DNA from: CAZRHR01 sp964578885
Lineage (GTDB): Bacteria > Bacteroidota > Bacteroidia > CAIKAF01
Assembly (NCBI GenBank): GCA_964578885.1
Contig: CAZOEO010000012.1
Coordinates: 1-64,000 of the forward strand
DNA: 64,000 nucleotides
Direction of reading: 5' to 3'
Shown: one piece after another, positions 14,154 through 22,733 of the stretch
How the letters are laid out: each line of letters begins with the position of its first letter
Numbering within the stretch: the first letter of the stretch is position 1
Program-made: the position numbers and the translations under genes
Notes under the pieces: model-generated
What the model was told of the DNA's origin: nothing
What the model saw: the letters and a program-made list of their open reading frames with translations, nothing else
The model's database searches: none

Positions 14154-15782
14154 ATGCAAGCTAAAGCAGAATCGTTCGACATTATTATCATCGGTTCCGG
14201 CATGGGTGGCCTTACAGTAGGCTCACTCATGACCCAAATGAAAGGGAAAAGGGTTCTCGTTTTGGAACAACATTATGTGGTGGGTGGCTTTACTCACACG
14301 TTTAAAAGAGAAAAAGGATACCATTGGGACGTAGGTATTCACTACGTGGGCGACTTGGAAGAAGGACATCAATTCCGTTATTTATTCGAGTACGCCACAC
14401 AGGGCAAAGTGCAATGGAAGAAAATGCCCTATATCTACGATAAATTCGTTTTTCCAGACTTTGTATTTGAAGCCCCTTCAGATAGGAAAGACTTTGTACA
14501 TCGTCTCAAAACTTTATTCCCCCACGAATCCGCTGCCATCGATCAGTACATCAAAGATGTAGAACGTGCCGATGCGTGGTATAGGAAACATTTGGTATAC
14601 AAACATCTGCCGGATTCATTAAAGCCTTTATTCAAACCTTCTGCAGCATCTCAAGCTTTAGGAACCATGTCTACCAGAGACTATCTGGACCAACATTTCA
14701 AAGACGAAAAAATTAAAGGCGTGCTTACCTCCCAATGGGGAAATTATGGCGCTGTGCCGGGCAAAAGTTCCTTTGCTAACCATGCCATGGTGGTGCGTCA
14801 CTTTTTCAAAGGAGGTTATTACCCAATTGGTTCCTCTAAAACCATTGCCGAAGCCATTGTTCCTATCATTGAATCAAATGGCGGTCAGGTGCTTGTAAAC
14901 CATGAAGTGTCCGAAATTCTGGTTGAAAATGGCAAGGCAGTTGGCGTTCGGGTACAAAAAAAACAAGGGAAAAATCGCACGGAAGTGGTTTACCACGCTC
15001 CCGTTATTGTGTCCTGTGCTGGTGCTGAAATCACTTATAACCGACTTTTACCCGAAGCACACCGTTGCCATTTGGCCAAAGATATTGCCAATCACCCGGA
15101 TGGCCTTTCGCACCTTTGTCTGTACATCGGATTCAAGGAATCTCCTGAGAAATTAGGTTTTAAAGGCGAAAATCACTGGATTTTCGATGAATATGACCAT
15201 GATGTCATGTTCTCCGATTTAGATGCGGTCATGTTCGACCGAATGAAAATGGCCTTCCTTTCTTTCCCTTCATTAAAAGACCCTGCGGCCTTCGCGCACA
15301 CGGGCGAAATTATCACGTTCGTCAGCTACGACCAGTTTAAGCCTTGGGCCGAAGAACGCTGGAAAAAACGTGGACAAACCTATGAGGAATTGAAAGCGGA
15401 ACTGGCTGAGCGTATGCTTACTTTTATCGAAAAGAAATACCCTGGCTTCCGCGACATCGTGGATTTCATGGAATTAAGCACACCATTGACCACGGAGCAC
15501 TTCACACAGCACAAGCGTGGTTGGATTTATGGAATGCTCACCACACCCGATCGTTTACTGAAACCATGGAATCATGTGAAAACGCCCATTCAAAACCTTT
15601 ACCTAACGGGAACAGATGCAGCGGTATTGGGCGTAGCGGGCGCTTTTACCGGAGGTATTCTCACCACCATTGAGCTCATGGGCGGAAAATGGGGATTGTT
15701 GCATTATGTTTTATTAGAAATGAAAGCCAAGAAATACGCCAAAACGCTGAAAAAACAAGGCATTTCTACCGTGGTGCACTAA
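14154..15782 (+). CDS. FAD-dependent oxidoreductase, phytoene desaturase / retinol saturase-like
   Basis: A 542-residue flavoprotein. The dinucleotide-binding fingerprint is at the N-terminus (IIIIGSGMGGLTVGS, about 11-25), followed by a Glu (LEQHYVVGGF) that binds the FAD ribose. The C-terminus carries the usual second FAD motif (NLYLTGTDAAVLGVAGAFTGG). The family covers carotenoid desaturases/isomerases and retinol 13,14-saturases; DVGIHYVGD near residue 63 fits the RetSat-like branch. Substrate is uncertain. ATG 14154 follows a TTG in frame and is the natural start. Ends in a strong terminator at 15806. Divergent from the desaturase gene. Confidence 0.8.
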   Translation: MQAKAESFDIIIIGSGMGGLTVGSLMTQMKGKRVLVLEQHYVVGGFTHTFKREKGYHWDVGIHYVGDLEEGHQFRYLFEYATQGKVQWKKMPYIYDKFVFPDFVFEAPSDRKDFVHRLKTLFPHESAAIDQYIKDVERADAWYRKHLVYKHLPDSLKPLFKPSAASQALGTMSTRDYLDQHFKDEKIKGVLTSQWGNYGAVPGKSSFANHAMVVRHFFKGGYYPIGSSKTIAEAIVPIIESNGGQVLVNHEVSEILVENGKAVGVRVQKKQGKNRTEVVYHAPVIVSCAGAEITYNRLLPEAHRCHLAKDIANHPDGLSHLCLYIGFKESPEKLGFKGENHWIFDEYDHDVMFSDLDAVMFDRMKMAFLSFPSLKDPAAFAHTGEIITFVSYDQFKPWAEERWKKRGQTYEELKAELAERMLTFIEKKYPGFRDIVDFMELSTPLTTEHFTQHKRGWIYGMLTTPDRLLKPWNHVKTPIQNLYLTGTDAAVLGVAGAFTGGILTTIELMGGKWGLLHYVLLEMKAKKYAKTLKKQGISTVVH

Positions 15783-15805
15783 ATATGCAGCTTTAATATT
15801 TATCG

Positions 15806-15834
15806 AAAGGTTTGCATTCGTGCAGGCCTTTTTT
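15806..15834 (+). terminator. Rho-independent terminator of the oxidoreductase gene
   Basis: An 11-bp stem (AAAGGTTTGCA against TGCAGGCCTTT, with two G-T wobble pairs) closes a TTCG tetraloop and runs into a T stretch (15829-15834). It lies 23 bp after the stop codon at 15782. Confidence 0.8.
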
Positions 15835-16107
15835 GCTTTTCAGAGGTGGCAAGTTCTGTAAAAACAGGAAAGAATGAACCCCGGCATCTAATGTGAATAG
15901 GTTAATTGAATCGGGGAGACAGGTTGGATGGGTGGGTAACACATTGGACTTGATTTTCCCCGAGTCCCCAAAACAATCGTTCAAAAAAATCGGGAGGGAA
16001 ACCTATGTTGACACTTTGGTTCGCCTGAAGTGTCGGGACTTTGGGGGTTAACACCCGCCCCTCCCCGCGGACAAATTAAGAAACCCGACTGACATTATTC
16101 GGCAAAT

Positions 16108-16135
16108 AAACGTTTATAACCGATTATAAACGTTT
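16108..16135. promoter_or_regulatory. Long perfect inverted repeat, putative operator
   Basis: AAACGTTTATAA at 16108-16119 is repeated as its exact reverse complement at 16124-16135 with a 4-base spacer. Each arm itself contains the palindrome AAACGTTT, so two identical 8-bp palindromes sit 20 bp apart centre to centre, on the same helix face. It is 123 bp upstream of the PAS protein start. It fits binding of a pair of dimers; the regulator is unknown. A hairpin in RNA is also possible. Confidence 0.5.
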
Positions 16136-16258
16136 GCAATCACCTGGTCGCAATCCTTTGGTTTTTCTATGGATGTGAAATCCATTAAGCGCTGAATTGG
16201 TGGGACTTTATCTCCTGAGAATGGGGAATAGATCAAACTATTTACTCTACATTTGCGA

Positions 16259-17248
16259 ATGCAGTTGGAACTTCTTCAAATCGTTTTAGACAATACTTCA
16301 GAGGCCATCGTTCTTTACAATAAGGAGTTTAAGGTACTTGCGATCAACTCCCGAATGAAAGAACTCTACAGAGAGCTTTCAGACAAGGATATCGACCTGG
16401 GTTATGACATGAGGCAGTATCTAAACGCGACCAATGAAAGGACTTTTCACGAGTCCTCCCAAAAAGCCATCAATGGGCAAAAACAAGTGTTCGATTTTTT
16501 TAGCATTGGTGGGGTTTCAGGTAAGTGGTTGAATTATACAGTTTTACCTGTTTATGAAAGGGGAGGACATTTTGTCGGAGTCATGTGGATTATCAAAGAT
16601 ATTCATGCTCAAAAAATGCTCGAGCTTCAACTTCGCGAAGATGAGGGAAAGTTCAGAAGCCTTTTTGAAGAAGCCCCGATGTCTGTTCTCATTGTGGATG
16701 AAAAGGGCATCATCATTGAAGCAAACAAGGAAACGTCTACACTTTTTGGCTATGATGCAGCGGAATTGATGGGGCAATCTATCAACATGCTGATTCCAGA
16801 AAGATTTCGTGCCGCTCACAACAAATATCAAGTTGGTTATATGGAACATCCACGCCCTTACAGAATGGGGATGGGGAGGCTTACACCGGCGGTCATGAAA
16901 TCAGGAGAAGAAATCATGGTGGAAGTCAGCCTGAACAGCTTTGTTTCTTTTGATAAAAAATACGCTACGGCCATTATTCAAAATGTGAGTGAGCGAATAG
17001 AAAATGAGAAAAGGGTAAAAGAAAAAATGAAGCAACTAAGAGACATTGCCTGGTTTCAGTCACATAAATTGAGACACCCTCTGGTGAATATCATGGGGTT
17101 AATGAATCTCATGAAAGAAGATAAAGCATATAGTGAACAGATTTTGAATTTTTTAGAGATTGAGGTAAACGCTTTAGACCAGGTGATTCATACGGTGGTG
17201 GACATGGTGAATAAGGACCATCTTCAGCAAGATGAAGAATCAATTTAA
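16259..17248 (+). CDS. PAS-domain sensor protein with His-kinase dimerisation helix but no ATPase domain
   Basis: A soluble 329-residue protein with two PAS domains. The first (about 1-115) starts with IVLDNTSEAIVLYNKEFKV. The second (about 125-250) contains FEEAPMSVLIVDEKGIIIEAN, a GYDAAELMG segment and a C-terminal QNVSERIENEKR linker. After a short coiled coil comes WFQSHKLRHPLVNIMGLMNLM, which looks like the phospho-acceptor (HisKA-like) helix of Bacteroidota PAS kinases. The protein then ends after about 50 residues, without the HATPase domain. It may be phosphorylated in trans, act as a signalling adaptor, or be a truncated kinase; no downstream ATPase remnant is evident. The chosen ATG lies only 4 bp after a TACATTTG element, so the mRNA may be nearly leaderless. 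Confidence 0.75.
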   Translation: MQLELLQIVLDNTSEAIVLYNKEFKVLAINSRMKELYRELSDKDIDLGYDMRQYLNATNERTFHESSQKAINGQKQVFDFFSIGGVSGKWLNYTVLPVYERGGHFVGVMWIIKDIHAQKMLELQLREDEGKFRSLFEEAPMSVLIVDEKGIIIEANKETSTLFGYDAAELMGQSINMLIPERFRAAHNKYQVGYMEHPRPYRMGMGRLTPAVMKSGEEIMVEVSLNSFVSFDKKYATAIIQNVSERIENEKRVKEKMKQLRDIAWFQSHKLRHPLVNIMGLMNLMKEDKAYSEQILNFLEIEVNALDQVIHTVVDMVNKDHLQQDEESI

Positions 17249-17619
17249 ACCATCATTGGTTGGTGTATCCTATGGAATGCGTCTGTTGATTTTTCATTCC
17301 AGTATGTGCAGGTCTTACCACTTAAACAGATAAAGGCAGATGCCGCCAATCACTTGGCCTTCCATTTTTCCGTGATTCATTTTTAAGAATAATCGTTTCA
17401 GCAAGGTGAGAATCCTTCTCCTTGCAATCTTTTTTTTCGATTGTTCTTCTTTTAAATTGTAATTAAAATTAAAAAATAAATATTTTGAATTTTTTTAAAA
17501 ATTAAATAATTTGCTTATAATGTGTTGTTTATGATTGTTTTTGTTAGATTGAGATTTATTTTTTTATATTTTAAATAGTTTGATGTGCAATAATTGAAAA
17601 AAAATGAAGTTTACGGCAC
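17249..17619. other. AT-rich intergenic region
   Basis: About 370 bp without a gene. From about 17450 to 17600 it is almost pure A/T with runs of A and T. It likely contains the promoter of the glycosyltransferase, with TATAATGTG at about 17516-17524 among several possible elements. No repeat unit or RNA gene seen. Confidence 0.45.
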
Positions 17620-19002
17620 ATGCTAAAAAAAAGAATAACCTTCAGAAAGACCAGGAGCCCCTTCGCATTCATCGATTTTTTCATCCACTTCAACACCTTA
17701 TTGTTGATTGGTGGAGCCGGATTCATGTTGTACGAATTTCATCACCAATTTGAAGAAATCAGAGAGATGTTGCTCTCTTCGTCTTTTGGACTCCTGTTCA
17801 TTTTCTTTTCCTTGTTCACAGCGGTTTTTAAGGTTGTATTTTTATTGTATGTGTTCTCTCATTACTTGAGATATAAATCAATATCATCCGTGGAAGATCA
17901 TGAACTTCCCTCCATTACGGTCATTGTGCCTGCTTACAACGAAGGCCGTTTTGTGTTTAATACGCTGAAAAGTATCTGCGAAAGCGATTATCCCGGGGAA
18001 AAACTGCAAATCTTGGCCATCGACGATGGCAGCAAAGATGACACCTGGGAATGGATGCAAAAGGCAAAACTGGCGCTAGGAGAAGCGATAGAAATTTATC
18101 AGCAGCCTGAAAATAAAGGAAAAAAGCACGCCCTGTATACCGGATTCCATAGGGCAAATGGGGATATTTTTGTTACCATAGATAGTGATTCCATTATTGA
18201 GAAGGGCACACTTCGAAATCTCGTTTCTCCGTTTATTGTAGACCACCATTGTGGTGCCGTGGCCGGAAATGTCAAAGTGTACAACAATCGAAAAGCCATT
18301 ATTCCGAAAATGTTGAGCATGAGCTTTGCCTACAGTTTTGGATTTATTCGGGCGGCTCAAAGTCACATGAAAACCGTGCTCTGTACTCCGGGAGCGCTGT
18401 CTGCTTATCGCAAGGATGCTGTCATGGCCTGCCTGGATGAGTGGATGAACCAAACTTTCATGGGCTTAAAAACCGATATTGGAGAAGACCGGGCCATGAC
18501 CAATATGATTATGAAACAAGGTTGGCATATCTTGTTTCAGTCTAATGCACTCGTTTACACAAAAATCCCTGAAAACTACAACAACCTTAGGCGCATGTAC
18601 ATTAGATGGGAACGAAGCAACGTCCGTGAAATCTTTATGATGTCGAAATTTGCTTTCTCAAATTTTAGACCTTCTCATACCTGGAACCCGCGGCTGTTGT
18701 TGTTTAGTCAATGGCTCACCATGCTTGCGGCCTATCCTGCTGTTCTGGCCATGCTGCTCATCCTCTTCGCTTATCCACGACTCTTTTTTAGTTCTACCAT
18801 CGTAAGTGTGGCGTTGTTTTCCATCGTTCCGGCTTTGTACTGCGGAATAAAACATAATAAACGAAAGGCCTTTTGGATTTTCACCTACAATATATTTCAC
18901 TCCTTTACCTTGTTTTGGATTACCCCTTATGCCATTCTTACGGTAAAAAAACGTGGATGGTTAACCAGAAATCATGTCGAGGCGGAACAAGTTGGCAAGT
19001 AA
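17620..19002 (+). CDS. Processive family 2 glycosyltransferase, membrane-bound
   Basis: A 460-residue polysaccharide synthase-like enzyme. Two membrane segments (about 15-35 and 52-80) precede a GT-A domain with ITVIVPAYNEG, IDDGSKDDTW, a TIDSDS metal-binding motif and the catalytic GEDRAMTN. YIRWERS stands where QxxRW is found in processive synthases (first residue not Gln). Three or four further helices follow at about 355-440. This layout resembles PgaC/NodC/hyaluronan synthase-type enzymes that polymerise and extrude beta-linked sugars across the inner membrane. Sugar and product are unknown, and no capsule or deacetylase genes flank it. Confidence 0.85.
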   Translation: MLKKRITFRKTRSPFAFIDFFIHFNTLLLIGGAGFMLYEFHHQFEEIREMLLSSSFGLLFIFFSLFTAVFKVVFLLYVFSHYLRYKSISSVEDHELPSITVIVPAYNEGRFVFNTLKSICESDYPGEKLQILAIDDGSKDDTWEWMQKAKLALGEAIEIYQQPENKGKKHALYTGFHRANGDIFVTIDSDSIIEKGTLRNLVSPFIVDHHCGAVAGNVKVYNNRKAIIPKMLSMSFAYSFGFIRAAQSHMKTVLCTPGALSAYRKDAVMACLDEWMNQTFMGLKTDIGEDRAMTNMIMKQGWHILFQSNALVYTKIPENYNNLRRMYIRWERSNVREIFMMSKFAFSNFRPSHTWNPRLLLFSQWLTMLAAYPAVLAMLLILFAYPRLFFSSTIVSVALFSIVPALYCGIKHNKRKAFWIFTYNIFHSFTLFWITPYAILTVKKRGWLTRNHVEAEQVGK

Positions 19003-19380
19003 AAAGCATACTTCCGGCGGTTTTAAAGCACAGATGCCAAGCCGGTTTTCTGACCTCTACCTCCATGTCTGGGATTTCAGCCCAAATAGATGGTCTTTTC
19101 GTTCAATTTTTATCCTGATATTTCAGTCTTTAAATGAATCGAAAGCGTTTTCTTCTATAAAAATTCAGATGATTCGGAATCCCTGCCAAATGGATTTAAG
19201 CATTGGAGCAAATCATTCTTTTAAATTTTAGCAAGTATCATATTGTCAGTATGCTAAGCAAAATATTCACAAGGAAATGTACTTCGATTGACCTCACTAT
19301 GTTAGGATTCCTATCTTTGAAAACCCAGCGCAAACCATGAACTATCTGGAGCGTTTAAAGCATTTTTTAAAACATGCACC
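19003..19380. other. Intergenic region upstream of the globin gene
   Basis: About 380 bp with no convincing gene. The last 90 bp hold a promoter-like sequence for the globin (19288-19319, listed). An ATG at 19338 opens a very short reading frame (MNYLERLKHFLK) in the presumed leader, which could be a leader peptide or chance. Confidence 0.4.
19288..19319 (+). promoter_or_regulatory. Putative promoter of the truncated haemoglobin gene
   Basis: TTG at 19288-19290 and TATCTTTG at 19312-19319 are separated by 21 bp, close to the Bacteroidota pattern TTTG-N19-21-TANNTTTG. The start codon of the globin is 61 bp further on. Confidence 0.45.
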
Positions 19381-19755
19381 ATGAAAACAGACATCACCCA
19401 TAGGGAAGACATTGAATTGATGGTCAATACTTTTTATGGAAAAGTAAGAACGAATCCCATGTTAGGTTACATCTTCGATGAGGTGGCCAAAATAGATTGG
19501 GAATCGCACCTTCCTAAAATGTATTCTTTTTGGGCCAGTATTTTGTTGGGAGAACATAGTTTTGCGGGAAATCCCATGCAAAAACACATCGCCTTGAGCA
19601 AATTAACCTCCATGACCGACAAGGAGTTTGCTGAATGGCTTCATCTGTTTATCGAAACGGTAGATGAGCTTTTTGTCGGGGAAAAAGCCAATGAAGCCAA
19701 ATTGCGGGCGGGAAACATTGCCAGGTTAATGCTGCATCAGATCCAAATAAAATGA
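19381..19755 (+). CDS. Group III truncated haemoglobin
   Basis: A 124-residue cytoplasmic haem protein. The sequence shows the group III pattern: FYGKVRTNPMLGYIFDEV early, then SHLPKMYSFWASILLGEHSFAGNPMQKHIAL with the conserved Phe-Trp pair and the proximal His in the KHIAL segment, then FAEWLHLFIETVDELF. Truncated globins bind O2, NO or peroxide; for group III a role in NO or redox stress is often proposed but not settled. The gene stands alone after a putative promoter, about 670 bp before katG, so a shared stress context is possible. Confidence 0.85.
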   Translation: MKTDITHREDIELMVNTFYGKVRTNPMLGYIFDEVAKIDWESHLPKMYSFWASILLGEHSFAGNPMQKHIALSKLTSMTDKEFAEWLHLFIETVDELFVGEKANEAKLRAGNIARLMLHQIQIK

Positions 19756-20428
19756 ACGCCCCATCCGGATGGGATTGACAAATAAATCAGCTGTTTGGAA
19801 TGGCACGCTAGTCAAGTGGATTTGATTTTACCGGGCTTGAAATTGTTACCTACAGATATGGTAGCTCAGGTAAACGTGAGCGAAAACAAAGTGTTGGCCA
19901 TACAAAAGATAGACTGACCAACTGAAATGCAGCGAAATGCTTCTCTTGCACCGGTCGTCTCTTTCATATCAATCTCCTGCACGTCAACAGGGATTTTGTC
20001 ATTTTATTATAATAGTTTTTTGATTATCAGTTAATTGTTTAATGGTCGTGCTGTTTGGGTTTCCCGGAAAAGGAAATATAGGCAGCAGGTGCCCCATCGC
20101 AAATCTGAAACAACTTTAGCTGACATCGTCAAATGACTTGAATACACAGCCTCTTAAAGTCCTTTTATCTGAATATAATAAGCACTATTTATCCGGAAAT
20201 AAAAGGAAAATAAACCATGAGATGGATGATGGGACTTTTCCCATCAAATGGAATCAAAATGTTTACAGCCCGAATCTAACCGGCCAAAAATCTCGTTCTG
20301 CACCAAAATTTGAGGTATATTGGGGTAAGGTATTCTGAAGAGAAAATCGGTAAAACGTCATTCCGCTTTTCTCTCAACGATATTGCGGAAATGAATTGTA
20401 AAACCCTAACAAATCAATCATTGTAATC
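19756..20428. other. Intergenic region before katG, with a possible gene remnant
   Basis: About 670 bp. The frame 19801-19917 reads as about 38 protein-like codons (VDLILPGLKLLPTDMVAQ..., ending KID and a stop) without a good start, probably a gene remnant. A 66-codon frame at 20138-20338 starts with TTG and has no family features. An inverted repeat near katG is listed separately. No RNA gene seen. Confidence 0.4.
20361..20390 (+). promoter_or_regulatory. Inverted repeat upstream of katG, possible operator
   Basis: TTCCGC (20361-20366) and GCGGAA (20385-20390) form an inverted repeat with an 18-base gap, centred about 53 bp before the katG start. The position suits control of katG by a redox regulator, but the sequence does not match PerR or OxyR consensus sites that I know. 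Confidence 0.25.
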
Positions 20429-22600
20429 ATGGAAAATCAGACCAAAGGGAAATGCCCGGTGATGCACGGAGCCAATACGGAAACCCAACATACGGTCATG
20501 GATTGGTGGCCCAACGCACTCAACCTGGATATCCTGCATCAACACGACAGGAAATCGAATCCCAACACCCCGGATTTTAATTATAAAGAAGCTTTTAAGT
20601 CGCTCGATCTGGAGGCCGTAAAGACAGATTTAAAGCATTTGATGACCGAAAGTCAGGATTGGTGGCCAGCAGATTGGGGACATTATGGTGGTCTGATGAT
20701 TCGTATGGCCTGGCATGCCGCGGGAACCTACAGGGCTTCAGACGGTCGTGGTGGCGCCAATTCTGGAAATCAACGGTTTGCCCCACTGAACAGTTGGCCG
20801 GATAATGCCAACCTGGATAAAGCAAGACGATTACTTTGGCCAATCAAGAAAAAATACGGAAATAAATTATCCTGGGCCGACCTTTTCATCTTGGCCGGAA
20901 ACATGGCGTATGAGTCCATGGGATTTAAAACACTGGGGTTTGCGGGTGGCCGGGAAGACATTTGGCATCCGGAAAAAGATATCAATTGGGGCTCGGAAAA
21001 AGAATGGCTCGGAAAATCAAGGTATGCCGATGCTTCCAGTGATTCATTGACCAATCCATTGGCTGCCGTGCAAATGGGATTGATTTATGTAAATCCGGAA
21101 GGCGTAAACGGTCAGCCGGATCCGTTGAAAACGGCTCAAGATGTGCGTACTACGTTTAGCCGTATGTCCATGAGTGATGAAGAAACCGTGGCCCTCACTG
21201 CTGGTGGACATACCGTAGGTAAAACCCATGGAAACGGCGACGCTTCCGTTTTGGGACCGAACCCGGAGGCCGCTGATGTGGAAACCCAAGGCTTAGGCTG
21301 GATGAATCCTCGTGGAAAAGGCCACGCTGAACATACCGTAACCAGCGGTCTGGAAGGCGCCTGGACCACTTACCCAAACCAATGGAATCACACTTATTTC
21401 TATTTACTCTTTCATTATGAATGGGAACTGAGAAAAAGTCCTGCCGGCGCCTGGCAGTGGGAACCTATTGATTGTAAGGAAGAAGATAAGCCATTCGACG
21501 CGCATATAAAAGGCGTTCGACAAAATCCAATCATGACCGATGCCGACATGGCCATGAAGGTGGATCCGGAGTACAGGAAAATTGCGGAACGGTTTTATCA
21601 GGATCCGGAATACTTCGAAGAGGTGTTTGCTAAGGCTTGGTTTAAATTAACACACAGAGATTTAGGTCCGAAAAGCAGATATCTGGGCGCCGATGTGCCA
21701 AGTGAAAATTTTATCTGGCAAGATCCTATTCCCACTACATACTACACCTTGGACGAGGCAGAAATCTCGGCATTAAAAAAACAACTACTGAACAGTGGTC
21801 TTTCCGCCTACGAACTCATCTCCACCGCATGGGACAGTGCACGCACCTTCAGACAATCTGATTTTCGGGGAGGAGCCAACGGAGCCAGAATCAGATTGGC
21901 GCCACAAATTCATTGGGAAGGCAATGAACCGGAAAAATTGAAAAAGGTCCTCGCTGCGCTCGAGAACATCCAATCCGGTCTCCATAAAAAAGTGAGCCTC
22001 GCCGACTTATTGGTGCTGGGTGGAACTGCCGCGGTTGAAAAAGCCGCACAAGATGCCGGAGTAATCATCACCGTTCCTTTTACACCGGGCAGAGGCGATG
22101 CCACCGCAGAAATGACGGATGCCGCTTCATTCGACTATTTGGAACCGTTGCATGATGGTTTTAGAAATTGGCTAAAAGGACATTATGCGGTAAAGCCGGA
22201 AGAACTGCTTCTGGACAGAGCGCAACTTATGGGACTAACGGCTCCTGAAATGACGGTTTTAATCGGCGGAATGCGCGTCTTGGGTGCCAATTATGGCGGA
22301 AATCCTCAGGGAGTGTTTACCGAAAAAATAGGTGTGCTTAGCAATGATTTTTTCGTACATCTCACCGATATGAATTATGCCTGGCGCCCACATGGCGAAA
22401 ACCTGTATGTTCTCATCGACCGAAGAACCGGAGAGAAAAAGTGGACCGCCACCAGGGTCGATTTGGTATTGGGTTCAAATTCCATCCTAAGGGCCTATTC
22501 CGAATTTTATGCCCAGGACGATAACAAGGAAACTTTTGTGAAAGACTTCGTGAAAGCTTGGGTAAAAGTCATGGAGGCCGACCGATTTGATGTGAAATAA
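20429..22600 (+). CDS. katG: Catalase-peroxidase KatG
   Basis: Bifunctional haem enzyme that dismutates H2O2 and has broad peroxidase activity in the cytoplasm. It has the full family length (723 residues) with the two duplicated peroxidase-like domains. Distal residues R92, W95 and H96 lie in MIRMAWHAAGTY, the proximal His is H261 in GGHTVGKTHG, and the W95-Y220-M246 set for the covalent Met-Tyr-Trp adduct is in place (LIYVNPEG; SRMSMSDEE). The C-terminal half has the degenerate copy. Preceded by an inverted repeat that may be its operator; no adjacent regulator gene. Very secure call. Confidence 0.97.
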   Translation: MENQTKGKCPVMHGANTETQHTVMDWWPNALNLDILHQHDRKSNPNTPDFNYKEAFKSLDLEAVKTDLKHLMTESQDWWPADWGHYGGLMIRMAWHAAGTYRASDGRGGANSGNQRFAPLNSWPDNANLDKARRLLWPIKKKYGNKLSWADLFILAGNMAYESMGFKTLGFAGGREDIWHPEKDINWGSEKEWLGKSRYADASSDSLTNPLAAVQMGLIYVNPEGVNGQPDPLKTAQDVRTTFSRMSMSDEETVALTAGGHTVGKTHGNGDASVLGPNPEAADVETQGLGWMNPRGKGHAEHTVTSGLEGAWTTYPNQWNHTYFYLLFHYEWELRKSPAGAWQWEPIDCKEEDKPFDAHIKGVRQNPIMTDADMAMKVDPEYRKIAERFYQDPEYFEEVFAKAWFKLTHRDLGPKSRYLGADVPSENFIWQDPIPTTYYTLDEAEISALKKQLLNSGLSAYELISTAWDSARTFRQSDFRGGANGARIRLAPQIHWEGNEPEKLKKVLAALENIQSGLHKKVSLADLLVLGGTAAVEKAAQDAGVIITVPFTPGRGDATAEMTDAASFDYLEPLHDGFRNWLKGHYAVKPEELLLDRAQLMGLTAPEMTVLIGGMRVLGANYGGNPQGVFTEKIGVLSNDFFVHLTDMNYAWRPHGENLYVLIDRRTGEKKWTATRVDLVLGSNSILRAYSEFYAQDDNKETFVKDFVKAWVKVMEADRFDVK

Positions 22601-22733
22601 ACCTTCACAGAAAACGTGGTTTCTTTGGTTTTTCCTGAATTTTAATTTGAAAATCACTGAAATAGATGCGGGTGACGTTGGGGAAGGTGTATCGTTCTTC
22701 CTCACCTTCCTCAACGAACCCTCTTCAATGTTT

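Larger units (their letters stand above)
15783..16258. other. Intergenic region with terminator and inverted repeat
   Basis: About 475 bp with no credible gene. It holds the terminator of the upstream oxidoreductase gene (15806-15834) and a long inverted repeat at 16108-16135 upstream of the PAS protein, both listed separately. A G/C-rich patch lies at about 16035-16070. Confidence 0.5.

Noticed and set aside
15793..15984. 63-codon minus-strand ORF after the oxidoreductase gene
   Set aside because: It overlaps the rho-independent terminator and has no coding character.
20138..20338. 66-codon ORF before katG
   Set aside because: Starts with TTG, no ribosome binding context, no domain features and unlikely composition.
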